Shown one piece after another: positions 32,768 to 41,561 of a stretch of 64,000 nucleotides of DNA. Source of the DNA: Ctena decussata (taxonomy: Eukaryota; Mollusca; Bivalvia; Lucinida; Lucinidae). Within the stretch, counting starts at the first letter, position 1; each line of letters begins with the position of its first letter. Location of the stretch: the NCBI GenBank assembly GCA_963989385.1, contig OZ022511.1:4836001-4900000 (forward strand), written 5' to 3'. Position numbers and translations under genes: made by a program. Under the pieces are notes generated by a model. The model made no database searches. It had not been told where the DNA came from and saw only the letters and a program-made list of their open reading frames with translations.

Positions 32768-35700
32768 TCACTGCAGACGTCTTGCCCGTTTGAGGCACTC
32801 GGAACATTCATACTCATCTATATCCAGGGCATCTGTCGGTGTGACATTAACACATGATCCATGATACCACTCTTTACATGTTTCACATTGTATCATAAAC
32901 CTGCCCTGCCACTGTTTTCTACAAAAGCAGTACACCCGGTCATCACCCTTAGAAGAAGCGGTATCCTGGGAGATCCCAGGATTGTTCCGCCAGTGTTTTA
33001 TCGACTGAGGTACCTCACGGTCGCGACACGGTTTCAATCGGTCATGGTTAACCACGAATACGGCATTTCTTAGCTTTACCCTGACAATGAAGGAAGAGAG
33101 TTTCGAAACTATCACCCCAGGTCCTTTCCACGGTGGACATAACTTTTTGCATTTACCTTTCGACGCTGCCGTGTCAAGAAGATAAACCGCATCTCCTACC
33201 TGGTAATTCCTTTCCAGAAGGCGTAAATCATAGTTACGCTTCATTAAACGAGATGTAGTCTTCATTGTCCGTCGCGCAGTTTCATGAGCTTTTTGCATGT
33301 TCGCTAACAGCTCCGCAATGTACGTTTCTGTACAAAACTTACCCTGTTTCCGTTGTGGGAACATAAGATACGCTGGCGTATTAACCTCTCTACCTAACAT
33401 AAGCATGTTTGCTGTAAAGCCCGTCATACGATTGACTGACGACCTGAGGGCACCCGCTATTTGCTGTAAATATAAATCCCACTGGTTTTGAGACTTACCA
33501 ATAAAACACCGGATGGCGTCCATTAAGGTACGGTTATACCTTTCGCATTGGCCGTTGCTGCTCGGTCTATAGGGCGTAGTCCTTGCCTTATGAATCTCAA
33601 GAAGCTTACATATTTCTATGAATAGCTTAGACTCAAAATTTCTACCCTGGTCTGAAAATACTTGAAAAGGCATACCAAATCTGGAGAAAAAGTTATTCAC
33701 TGCTGCACGTGCAGTTTCCAAAGCAGACTGATTTGGCAAAGGAATACATTCCACCCACTTAGTAAATTGATCTACCATAACAAGGACATATTCATTACCT
33801 CTTGGAGTTTTCGGTAATGGGCCAAGGAAGTCCAAATGTACTCTCTCCATTGGGGAACCTGCCTGGTATTCAGTCATACGACACTGACCTTGACGGTCAG
33901 CCTTTTTGTTCTGATTACATACTTCGCAACCAGCAACAAATGCCGAAGCATCCTTACCTAACCCATACCAGACATACTTCTCTTTTAAGCGTTCTTTAGT
34001 ACGCTTAGCCCCCTGGTGACCTGCTGATGGTAAATTGTGGTTTAGCTGAATGGCCAATTCCCGTAGGCTTTTGGGAAGAACAAGTCTCTTATCCCCAGTA
34101 TGAACATCATTTTGGTACAAGATTCCATCTATTACCAAGAATAACTCTTTATTCAGCCAGTAAGATTTTACTGCTGGGCTTGACCTAAAGAGAACAGAAG
34201 GATCTGGCTCTATGGAACTCCGTACCCAGTCTAAGATGATTGTTAAGTCTTCATCTTTCTGTTGAGCTTCCGTAAGGTCCTTCAATGAAAATCCCCAGCT
34301 ACACAGGGTATCCACTTTTGACGAAGATGTATTAGTACTGGTGGACGGTGTTTGATCAGCTACATCACAGCCGGATGGCTTAGGAGCTGAAGTATTTTGA
34401 TTCGGTGAGGTAGAACTATCAATCTGAGCATCCCCACTCCCTGTCTGCGAGCTTTGGCGAGTTTCATTGTCAACTGCCTTACCCTTCGTTTGCTGCCTAG
34501 TTGTTACTTCGTTTATGTTTACTGCATTCCGGTCGATAATGCAACATTTAGCTTCCCACGGGATTCGCTGTACTGTTTTTTCCAGCAAAGCGACATCTTT
34601 TGGACTGATCACCTCACCAGGGTTCCAGTGAGATGGATCATGTAATTTTTGCTTCAAATTCGAATCACACTGGGTAGTGTAATTTGCACTGCAGTCACTC
34701 ACCCTCAATTCTCCCACCCGGAGGTCTTTGCAACCATACTGCTGTTCTGCCAGAACCTTGTTTTCACTCTTACTGATCCGGTCAAATGTCATTTCACCTG
34801 GACTCCCGTGGACAGTCGTCCCCATACCCTTGTGGATCCCAATAACATCTCCGGCTCCAGTGGAGTGGCCAACTCCAGAGAGCACCGGTTGGACTGTTTT
34901 GTTCACCAACGGTACTGCGTCGTCCACATCTTCTAGGAAGGAACCCCAACTCTGTTGGGCTTTAGCACAATATTTACACCCGCCACAGGGCAAGTCCTCC
35001 AGCCGCACCCCCGCACCAAATGCCATACACTGACCCGCATTTGCCGGCAAACGGGACAGCGAATCTGCATTCGAATGCATACGGCCAACACGGTGCTGCA
35101 GCACCATATTATACTGAGACAGTTCTTCCAGCCATCTCGCCAACTGTCCCTGTGGCTCGTGAAATCTCATCAACCATCTCAAGCTCGAGTGATCAGTTCT
35201 CACCACAAAAGGTCGTCCCAGCAAGTAGTGTCTAAACTGTCTGGTAAAGCGCACCACTGCCAAGAGCTCTTTTCTGGTTACACAATACCTCCACTGTTCC
35301 TTGGTCAAGGCAAAACTTGCATATGCAATGACCTTTTCTTCGCCGCCTTGAATCTGGATGAGTTCTCCCCCAATCGCAAAGTCTGAAGAATCTGTATCTA
35401 AGATCCAATCGTCTTTCTCATTTGGTAGCGCTAATACTGGTGGCTTCACTAACGCTTTCTTCAGAGTCTCGAATGCTTCTGCTTGTTCTTGATTCCAGAC
35501 AAACTGGTGTTTGCCTGTTACAGCGTATAGCGGAGTAGCTATCTTTGAAAAGTCTTTGATGAACCCTCTGTGATAGTTCACCAATCCCATGAAAACCTCT
35601 ACATGTTTGGAGCATGTAGGCACTGGCCAATTCTGTACAACCTCTATATCTGATTCTGTCATTGCCAAACTGTTACCGCTCACCTTTCTGCCTAAGAATT

Positions 35701-36349
35701 CTATTTCCTGTTGGAAAAATATACATTTCTTCGGTTTTAGCTTGATTCCGTGCTTTCTAAATCTCTCTAGGGCTTCTCTTAAATTGATCAGATGGTCGTT
35801 GAAACTGGTTCCTAGTACCACAACGTCATCTAAAAAGGCAAGAACTGTTTTCCACGTCAAACCCCGGAGGACCAAATTCATTGCTCTAGCATAAGTCGCT
35901 GGAGCCCCACAGAGCCCAAAACCCATTCGAATGTGTTCAAAGAGCCCATATTTGGTAATAAAGGCTGTCTTCTTACGGTCTTCTTCCTTTATCTGCACCT
36001 GCCAATATGCTGAATTAGCATCCAGTTTAGAAAACCAGACACTACCGGATAAAGTATCCAAACAGTCATCTATTAGCGGCAATGGAAATACATCTTTGAC
36101 GGTTACTTCATTCAGTGCTCTATAGTCAATGCACCATCGCACAGACCCATCTCGTTTGCGTATAAGGACAGGAGCTGATGCCCAATCTGAGGTAGATTCT
36201 TGTATTACTCCAGCCTTAAGCATCTTCTGTAGATGAGCCTCTTCTTCCCCAGCGAAGCAAACAGGTGTACGTCTCATTCGCTGTTTCACCGGTTTGGCTG
36301 TACCCGTATCAATGGCGTGTTGTATACCTGTAAAGTTCCCCAGATCAAT
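32768..36349 (-). CDS. Pol: RT, RNase H, integrase and C-terminal PHD finger
   Basis: 1173 codons from the GTG at 36289, plus an open stretch upstream to 36349 encoding the start of the RT linker. RT: AFLDDVVVLG (Asp154/155). RNase H: ILDTDSSDF (about 297-304) and RTDHSSL. A linker of about 250 residues (415-665) contains CGGCKYC. Integrase: HHCC finger (H751, H758, C788, C791) and DDE residues D820, D880, E916. The C-terminus carries C1121, C1123, C1135, C1138, H1143, C1146, C1162, C1165, a C4HC3 PHD finger with FMIQCETCKEWYHGSCVNV. It resembles the KDM7/PHF8 PHD, a reader of H3K4me3. The frame is displaced by one base from the protease frame at about 36345, probably by a deletion. Pol copies the RNA and inserts the DNA. 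Confidence 0.93.
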   Translation of the reverse strand: MDLGNFTGIQHAIDTGTAKPVKQRMRRTPVCFAGEEEAHLQKMLKAGVIQESTSDWASAPVLIRKRDGSVRWCIDYRALNEVTVKDVFPLPLIDDCLDTLSGSVWFSKLDANSAYWQVQIKEEDRKKTAFITKYGLFEHIRMGFGLCGAPATYARAMNLVLRGLTWKTVLAFLDDVVVLGTSFNDHLINLREALERFRKHGIKLKPKKCIFFQQEIEFLGRKVSGNSLAMTESDIEVVQNWPVPTCSKHVEVFMGLVNYHRGFIKDFSKIATPLYAVTGKHQFVWNQEQAEAFETLKKALVKPPVLALPNEKDDWILDTDSSDFAIGGELIQIQGGEEKVIAYASFALTKEQWRYCVTRKELLAVVRFTRQFRHYLLGRPFVVRTDHSSLRWLMRFHEPQGQLARWLEELSQYNMVLQHRVGRMHSNADSLSRLPANAGQCMAFGAGVRLEDLPCGGCKYCAKAQQSWGSFLEDVDDAVPLVNKTVQPVLSGVGHSTGAGDVIGIHKGMGTTVHGSPGEMTFDRISKSENKVLAEQQYGCKDLRVGELRVSDCSANYTTQCDSNLKQKLHDPSHWNPGEVISPKDVALLEKTVQRIPWEAKCCIIDRNAVNINEVTTRQQTKGKAVDNETRQSSQTGSGDAQIDSSTSPNQNTSAPKPSGCDVADQTPSTSTNTSSSKVDTLCSWGFSLKDLTEAQQKDEDLTIILDWVRSSIEPDPSVLFRSSPAVKSYWLNKELFLVIDGILYQNDVHTGDKRLVLPKSLRELAIQLNHNLPSAGHQGAKRTKERLKEKYVWYGLGKDASAFVAGCEVCNQNKKADRQGQCRMTEYQAGSPMERVHLDFLGPLPKTPRGNEYVLVMVDQFTKWVECIPLPNQSALETARAAVNNFFSRFGMPFQVFSDQGRNFESKLFIEICKLLEIHKARTTPYRPSSNGQCERYNRTLMDAIRCFIGKSQNQWDLYLQQIAGALRSSVNRMTGFTANMLMLGREVNTPAYLMFPQRKQGKFCTETYIAELLANMQKAHETARRTMKTTSRLMKRNYDLRLLERNYQVGDAVYLLDTAASKGKCKKLCPPWKGPGVIVSKLSSFIVRVKLRNAVFVVNHDRLKPCRDREVPQSIKHWRNNPGISQDTASSKGDDRVYCFCRKQWQGRFMIQCETCKEWYHGSCVNVTPTDALDIDEYECSECLKRARRLQ

Positions 36350-37577
36350 TCATGTTTTGCGAAAACGTCTTCATATTCGAGCAAGAGTTGGGCCAGACTG
36401 TCACCCTGCTCTTTAGTTAAGTTTTCACAGGACATCTCACAGAGCTGCTGAGGATGGTCAGGAATGGCAAGGTTACCATTTGAACAACTGTCCTTCTGCG
36501 GTGTGGATCCTATATCAGGTGATATTGGTTCCCGATCTTGATCACAATCCTGATGCTCTGAAACTTGTCCCACTGAAATGGTCTCTTGCTCCTCCCCTAC
36601 TATATCGTGAACGGGGAAAGCCCTCCCCAGTTCAGTCCCCTTAGACACTACCTTATACCGGTCAGTGGGATTTATTAAACACATAACTGGTTCAGTTCCC
36701 CCCTCCCGGACTATTCTTGGAGTCAGGAATTTCGACTGTTCAACAGGTTCTATTACATAATCAGTCAGGTCTTGATCCATTTTACACTTTATCTTTGCTA
36801 CTGAGTGTGGTGGTATTACTCTGCGCTTGGCAACTGTAACTCTGGAAACTGTAGGGGTACCCCCATCAGTATCCACGTCCAAACTTAAGCGCATACCATC
36901 AAAAAACAGAATTCCATTACTCATATCTAATAAAGCCTGACCTGTATTCCTTAAAATATCAAAACCTAACAGCATTTCCTGTTCTATGGGAGCTACATAT
37001 ACATTTTCATTGTACCACCTCTCCCCGATCTTAAGTTTAACAGGCCCCACCACCATACCAGTCATAGATAGTTCTCGCCCTGCATTGAGTAACTTTGCAT
37101 CTGATATTTTTTTGGGCTTCTTTTTTAAAGAATTAAAAACCTTATCAGAAATTATAGTAACTTGAGCTGCGGTATCAACGACTGCTTTTACTATTTTGTT
37201 ACCCACCTGAACATTCAAAGTAAACTGAGATGCGGACCGTATCTGGCAAACTACAAAATGCTCTTGTTCATTACACCCCGGCCCCCCAGATCCCAGAACT
37301 TTCTGAGTACTTTCCTCCCTGTGAATTGTACTGGACTGGTTGTTAGACTTAATATTACCAAGCTGTGCACTATTCTCATGGGTATGAGGAATAGCAGTAG
37401 GTAAAACTTTGTCATGTTTAATAGTGGTTGCAGCTTTTTGCTTATCAGTCTTACCATTATTGTTAGAAGCATTTCCCACCCGGGTGAGTGAGTTTTGAGG
37501 AGACTCCAAGGAATTTAGGTTTTGGTCTAAGGTACTGTCTAGGGTCGGGGAGTGACCACCTACGCCGACCCCTGGTC
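36286..37577 (-). CDS. Aspartic protease (-1 frame after gag)
   Basis: Open from the gag frameshift site to a TGA at 36286-36288. The active-site motif is VVDTAAQVTI, with Asp-Thr-Ala in place of the commoner Asp-Ser/Thr-Gly. The second protease motif is LLGFDIL. A long C-terminal segment (to LLEYEDVFAK) is the usual protease-RT connector. At about 36345 the frame leaves the conserved connector, which continues in the -1 frame (DLGNFTG) into pol. The simplest reading is loss of one G within GAATTGATCTGG, which separates protease from RT in this copy. The protease would mature Gag and Pol. Confidence 0.85.
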
Positions 37578-39122
37578 GTTTAACGACTCATCTTTCTTGG
37601 CTTCTTTCTTGGGTTTTGGACAGTCACGTCTAAGATGTCCAATCTCACCACAATTGTAGCAGCCTGCAAACCTTCTGTTCCGACCCCCAGAGTTACCTTT
37701 ACTCTCTCGCATTGTCTTCTGCAGTCTTTCTTCCAACTGTTTCAGTGCGTCTAAAAAAGTCTTTACATCAGGTGATGTAGAAGGTTTGGTATCTGTTTTA
37801 CCCACAGCGTAAACATATTCTTCCTCGGTCGCCTCTACTTTCTTCTTCGATTCTCGCTTTGGCTTAACCGTTGTATGTACCCGCTGATATTTCCTCACTG
37901 TCTGGATAGCCTGTTGAATAGTGCTTGGTTCCTTCAATGCAACATGTTCACCGGCTTCTTTGTCTGACAGCCCTAAACAGAAACGATCAATAACCTGTTC
38001 TTCAGCATAACTATCAGGGAGACCCTTGAAAGCTTTGCTTCCCAAGGTTAATAACCTGTCAGCCCATTCTTCAAGCGATTCCCCAGGGTTCTGGGTAAGT
38101 TGCTGAAATCTTGTTAACGCCGTTTTTGGAAGTTCGTGTTCGCCAAACCTTTCTCCTAACCTTTTCAGTAAGCGTTTGTAAGAAAATGTTGTCTTACCCT
38201 TACTATTGACTGCATAGTAGTCTAATGCCTTACCTACTAAACACCAACATAGGCAGTTCAGACATTCATCCTCTGTCCATTCACATGTTTTTGCATAGCT
38301 TGTGAATTTCATTTTAAATGCTGACCAATTACCTGTGCCATCATATGTGAGGTTTTTAGGGAGTGATTTTATAACTTCTCTCGCCCTTGACCTTCTTTGG
38401 GACGAAGACTTGTCAGATTTTTCCTTAGAAGCCTTATCAGGGTTTTCTGATCTAGTAGGGGAGGTCCCCTCGGAATCGCTCGACTCTGTTTCTGAATCGC
38501 CAAAGTTAAATACCAGTTTTTGTTTTAATTTGCGTTTAGATACTACAGGTGTAGTGTCAATTTTCTGATCTGGTGGTGCTTGCTTGGGTGTCATAAAATC
38601 TGCTGGGGATTTTAGTACTAGAGGCTTACATGCTTTTTTCTCTAATTTTTTGGAAGAGGAAAGGATACCGGTTGGCTTCGTTTCCTCCTGCTTACCCCCC
38701 TGCTGACCTTGAATAACCTGTTTTGCCGCACGAATAACCTTGGCAACTTCAGCCCAGTCTGTACCGGATGGCATAGACGGGGGCTCACCATCAGTGTCTG
38801 TTTCAGAGGCAGATGCCTCTGAGTCTTCTCCACTGGTTGCTACAGTTGGTAGTTTTTTGTTTTTTGTAAAGTTAATCTTGTTCAACAATTCAGCAGAAAT
38901 TTTTTTCCGACAAATTGTCTGCAGTACATCTGGGGTGATGTTCCCACTATTCTCTCTGACCGCAACTATAGCCCGGGCAAGTTTTGCCTTTACACCTGGT
39001 ATCATGGTCAGTTGTTCTTCAGAAGCGAAGTTGATGGCGACCGTACCGGCTGGCTCGGTCTTCACCAACTCCTCACCGACAAATGCCTCTGCTAAGACGG
39101 TTGTCTCCTCAGACTCAGACAT
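37560..39122 (-). CDS. Gag polyprotein with N-terminal helix-hairpin-helix
   Basis: 520 codons, ATG at 39120-39122, stop TAG at 37560-37562. Residues 29-85 (INFASEEQLTMIPGVKAKLA...) fit a ComEA-like helix-hairpin-helix, a non-sequence-specific DNA-binding fold: MIPGV is the hairpin and ARAIVAVRE the second helix. Residues 90-255 are acidic/Ser-rich. A retrotransposon capsid region follows (NWSAFKMKF, LTQNPGESLEEWADRLL). The C-terminus has a CCHC zinc knuckle (C488, C491, H496, C501) for RNA packaging. GTTAAAC, a -1 frameshift heptamer, lies just before the stop. Gag would form the particle. Confidence 0.93.
   Translation of the reverse strand: MSESEETTVLAEAFVGEELVKTEPAGTVAINFASEEQLTMIPGVKAKLARAIVAVRENSGNITPDVLQTICRKKISAELLNKINFTKNKKLPTVATSGEDSEASASETDTDGEPPSMPSGTDWAEVAKVIRAAKQVIQGQQGGKQEETKPTGILSSSKKLEKKACKPLVLKSPADFMTPKQAPPDQKIDTTPVVSKRKLKQKLVFNFGDSETESSDSEGTSPTRSENPDKASKEKSDKSSSQRRSRAREVIKSLPKNLTYDGTGNWSAFKMKFTSYAKTCEWTEDECLNCLCWCLVGKALDYYAVNSKGKTTFSYKRLLKRLGERFGEHELPKTALTRFQQLTQNPGESLEEWADRLLTLGSKAFKGLPDSYAEEQVIDRFCLGLSDKEAGEHVALKEPSTIQQAIQTVRKYQRVHTTVKPKRESKKKVEATEEEYVYAVGKTDTKPSTSPDVKTFLDALKQLEERLQKTMRESKGNSGGRNRRFAGCYNCGEIGHLRRDCPKPKKEAKKDESLNDQGSA
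37578..37584 (-). promoter_or_regulatory. Candidate -1 ribosomal frameshift heptamer
   Basis: On the coding strand G-TTA-AAC, with TTA and AAC in the gag frame. This is an X-XXY-YYZ-type site (GUUAAAC is used by known -1 frameshift signals). A -1 slip here enters the protease frame without a stop. Confidence 0.6.
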
Positions 39123-39145
39123 GTTAATAGTCTATGAGAATATAG

Positions 39146-39152
39146 GCTTACT
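39146..39152 (-). promoter_or_regulatory. Candidate splice donor in the leader
   Basis: The element strand reads CAA/GTAAGC upstream of the gag ATG. Joined to the acceptor at 32615 it would give a short message for the accessory ORF. A weak prediction. Confidence 0.35.
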
Positions 39153-39420
39153 TGTTACAAAACTTTTAAGAAAATTTTACAAATTTCGCTGTTGCAATTT
39201 TGCAGCAAAAGCGCAAGAAAATTTACGTCACTAAGTCAATATTTGCCGGTTTAAATGAAAAATTAAATAATTTAATTTATTCCTCAAAACTATCTTGAAT
39301 GCTAGAAATCTGAAAGAAGTAAGTTTATTGTTTCACACAAGTTCAAATATTAGAGCTGAACCGGCTGGCTCGGCTCTGAGAATCAGGTAGCGATTTTGAA
39401 AATGGCGTAAGGAAAAAATA

Positions 39421-39434
39421 CACCGCTGCCACCA
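39421..39434 (-). promoter_or_regulatory. Primer binding site, tRNA-Leu(AAG) type
   Basis: The plus strand reads CACCGCTGCCACCA, which equals the 3' end of animal tRNA-Leu(AAG) including CCA, as I recall it. It lies one base inside the 5' LTR. Fourteen matching bases. Confidence 0.8.
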
Positions 39435-39435
39435 A

Positions 39436-39677
39436 TGTTGAACTCTGTCTATTGAAAGACTAATAACTCATGAACAATTATTATAACTTACTTTAATAAA
39501 TACCTTAGTCTTGTACTAGATGTTTACTGATGAACGTTGAACTTCTATCAAATACCAACTAAGATGGCGAGCGCTCAGGAAACAGATGATTTTTCCCATC
39601 AGCCCCTGCACTAGGTCACTCTACTCACCGGACCTGGCTAACCCCAAAGCACCGAATGTCACCCAACTTCCACTACA
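39436..39677 (-). repeat. 5' LTR
   Basis: Identical by eye to 29513-29754 over all 242 bases. It would carry the promoter for the element RNA. Confidence 0.95.
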
Positions 39678-39681
39678 CTAT

Positions 39682-40452
39682 GTACAAGCCCCTGTAGTCT
39701 ACTGGTCACATTTCTTTTTGGGGACCCGTGTCTGTGTATGTAAATATTTCGGATTTGACAACGCCTTTATGGCTTATGAGTTAGTACTTCGTCCACTTCT
39801 ACTCATATACATGTGCAGATGCAGCTTAACCTACCAAGCTGGTAATACAACGGACTCTCGTTTTGTTTCATATATGTATTCCGATCGCACTTCTTAACGT
39901 CGCTTTTATGTTATGGTGTAATACGGTGAAGCTAGTAAGCCACTCAAACAATGAGATCAATTCAATTGTCAACGTCTATCCATTCAAGCGCTGAGACAGC
40001 TTAGAATGCACTGTACGATCACTTTTGCAAGCGCATTCCTGGTGTGGACTCATTTAAATTCAAAAGACCCCTTAGACCCCTTTTACCTGATATGTTTTAC
40101 AGTAGTTGCATGATAAACATTAACGGGTAGACTCATCTCCTGTCCTTACAAAAACGATCAGTACATTTAATTTTGTCAATTAAGGGGTGTCTAGTTTAGC
40201 TTATTATTATCATTTTTATTTTATTTTAAGAAGAAGTTAAGCAAAAAGTGTAGGCCCCGATCAGACGCCGCAAAACGGGGCGTCTGTTCTGGCTCTGCAC
40301 TATTTAGTCTGTGTCTCTTTTATGGGATTCTAGGTATAAATGGGTTAATAAGGTACTTGGAATGAATTCGAACTATTTATTTTGTTTGATATAATGACGT
40401 GAAATTATTCCAACCTCAATCCAGATGAGACTCTTAGCAGTTCATGCATCTT
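39682..40452. other. No recognisable feature
   Basis: A/T-rich spacer. A G/C stem, GACGCCGCAAAACGGGGCGTC, occurs near 40264, with no assigned role. Confidence 0.35.
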
Positions 40453-40464
40453 ATCAACGCAATG

Positions 40465-40762
40465 GGGGGTGGTTGGGTGGTGCGATGGCGCTGTGTGTAA
40501 CTTCCAGTGCCGGGGCGTCCTACTGATCTGGAAAATTGTAGGGCAAGGGGATACTGACACACAGGTGCTTGCAGTAGGTGCGAGTGGGTGTTGTTTGGAC
40601 ATTTTTTTCTCTCGTCTATCATTTCTCCTCTTTCTCCCTCTCTGGGAGACGGCCCGTTGTTTGGACTTTTTTTCGCTCCTCTATCATTACTCCTCTTTCT
40701 CCCTCTCTGGGAGACGGCCCGATATGGACTGAACTACTGTCTCAAAGGGCCGTTAAACCCAA

Positions 40763-40790
<28 letters not shown>
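40465..40790 (+). mobile_element. SINE-A copy 5, with internal duplication
   Basis: Flanked by a perfect 12-bp direct repeat, ATCAACGCAATG (40453-40464, 40791-40802). The 3' domain TTGTTTGGAC...GGGAGACGGCCCG is present twice in tandem, followed by GGGCCGTTAAACCC and a long (AATC)n tail. Confidence 0.9.
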
Positions 40791-40795
<5 letters not shown>

Positions 40796-40802
40796 CGCAA
40801 TG

Positions 40803-41561
40803 ATACTTTCTTGGTCAACGATTATATTTGCCGTGTGAATTCCACCGAAGTATTAAGGGGTGGATTTAGAATTTTCAAAGCTCTAACCTGATGGCTAGGC
40901 TGCAGTTGCCAGCCTGTATCTAAAATTTTCCTGCCTTTTTCAACATTAATTATTTATATGCGTGCGCAGCGCTATTTAGCAGATAAAACATGCTAATCTT
41001 GTTTCTTTGCTAAAATGGTGAGTTATCTGAAAGAAAGACATTAAAGCTGCACTTAAAGTCAATCGGATGACGAAGATTTGAATTCATGCACTTAATTATG
41101 GCAAGCAATCTGATTTGCAAAATGATCAATTAACATGAATTAGGCATGCCCATCCAGCAAAGTATTGTTCATTACACATGCATAAAGCTAGAAGAAAGCT
41201 CTCTGGAGTATTTTTGCGCGTTTGATGCATGTTACGTTGTGTAGGAGTTCATATATTGCAGTATGCTTAATTCAGTTCTGGAAACTTTTACATAACACGT
41301 TAGCAAACCAAAAAAAGTAATCTAAGTAAATTATAGCCACTTTGATGCAGGTCCGTTACAGGTTTATGGACCCTAAACAGAGGTTGATCATGTTCTTGCG
41401 ATCTGATATCATCGCACTCCTTCCACGTACATGTATATCACCAGCTCACTGATCCTATAACAGTTTCATGTCACAAAAGCTCATGTATATATCGCTACTC
41501 GGGCAACTTTACCTGTTTCACTATAAAAACGGTAATGCTAAATTTTCAGTTCCACCTTTTT
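40803..41561. other. No recognisable feature
   Basis: Unique-looking, A/T-rich spacer between a SINE and a Helitron-like element. Confidence 0.35.

Larger units (their letters stand above)
29513..39677 (-). mobile_element. Ty3/gypsy LTR retrotransposon with accessory TatD nuclease ORF
   Basis: About 10.2 kb. In element orientation: 5' LTR (39436-39677), primer site, leader, gag, protease, RT-RNase H-integrase-PHD, accessory ORF, hairpin array, polypurine tract, 3' LTR (29513-29754). The two LTRs are identical over 242 bp by eye, and CTAT is duplicated at 29509-29512 and 39678-39681. The order PR-RT-RH-IN is that of Ty3/gypsy. Identical LTRs mean insertion was recent. I could not assign a clade. 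This is a self-encoded genomic mobile element; no envelope-like protein is present. Confidence 0.95.
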
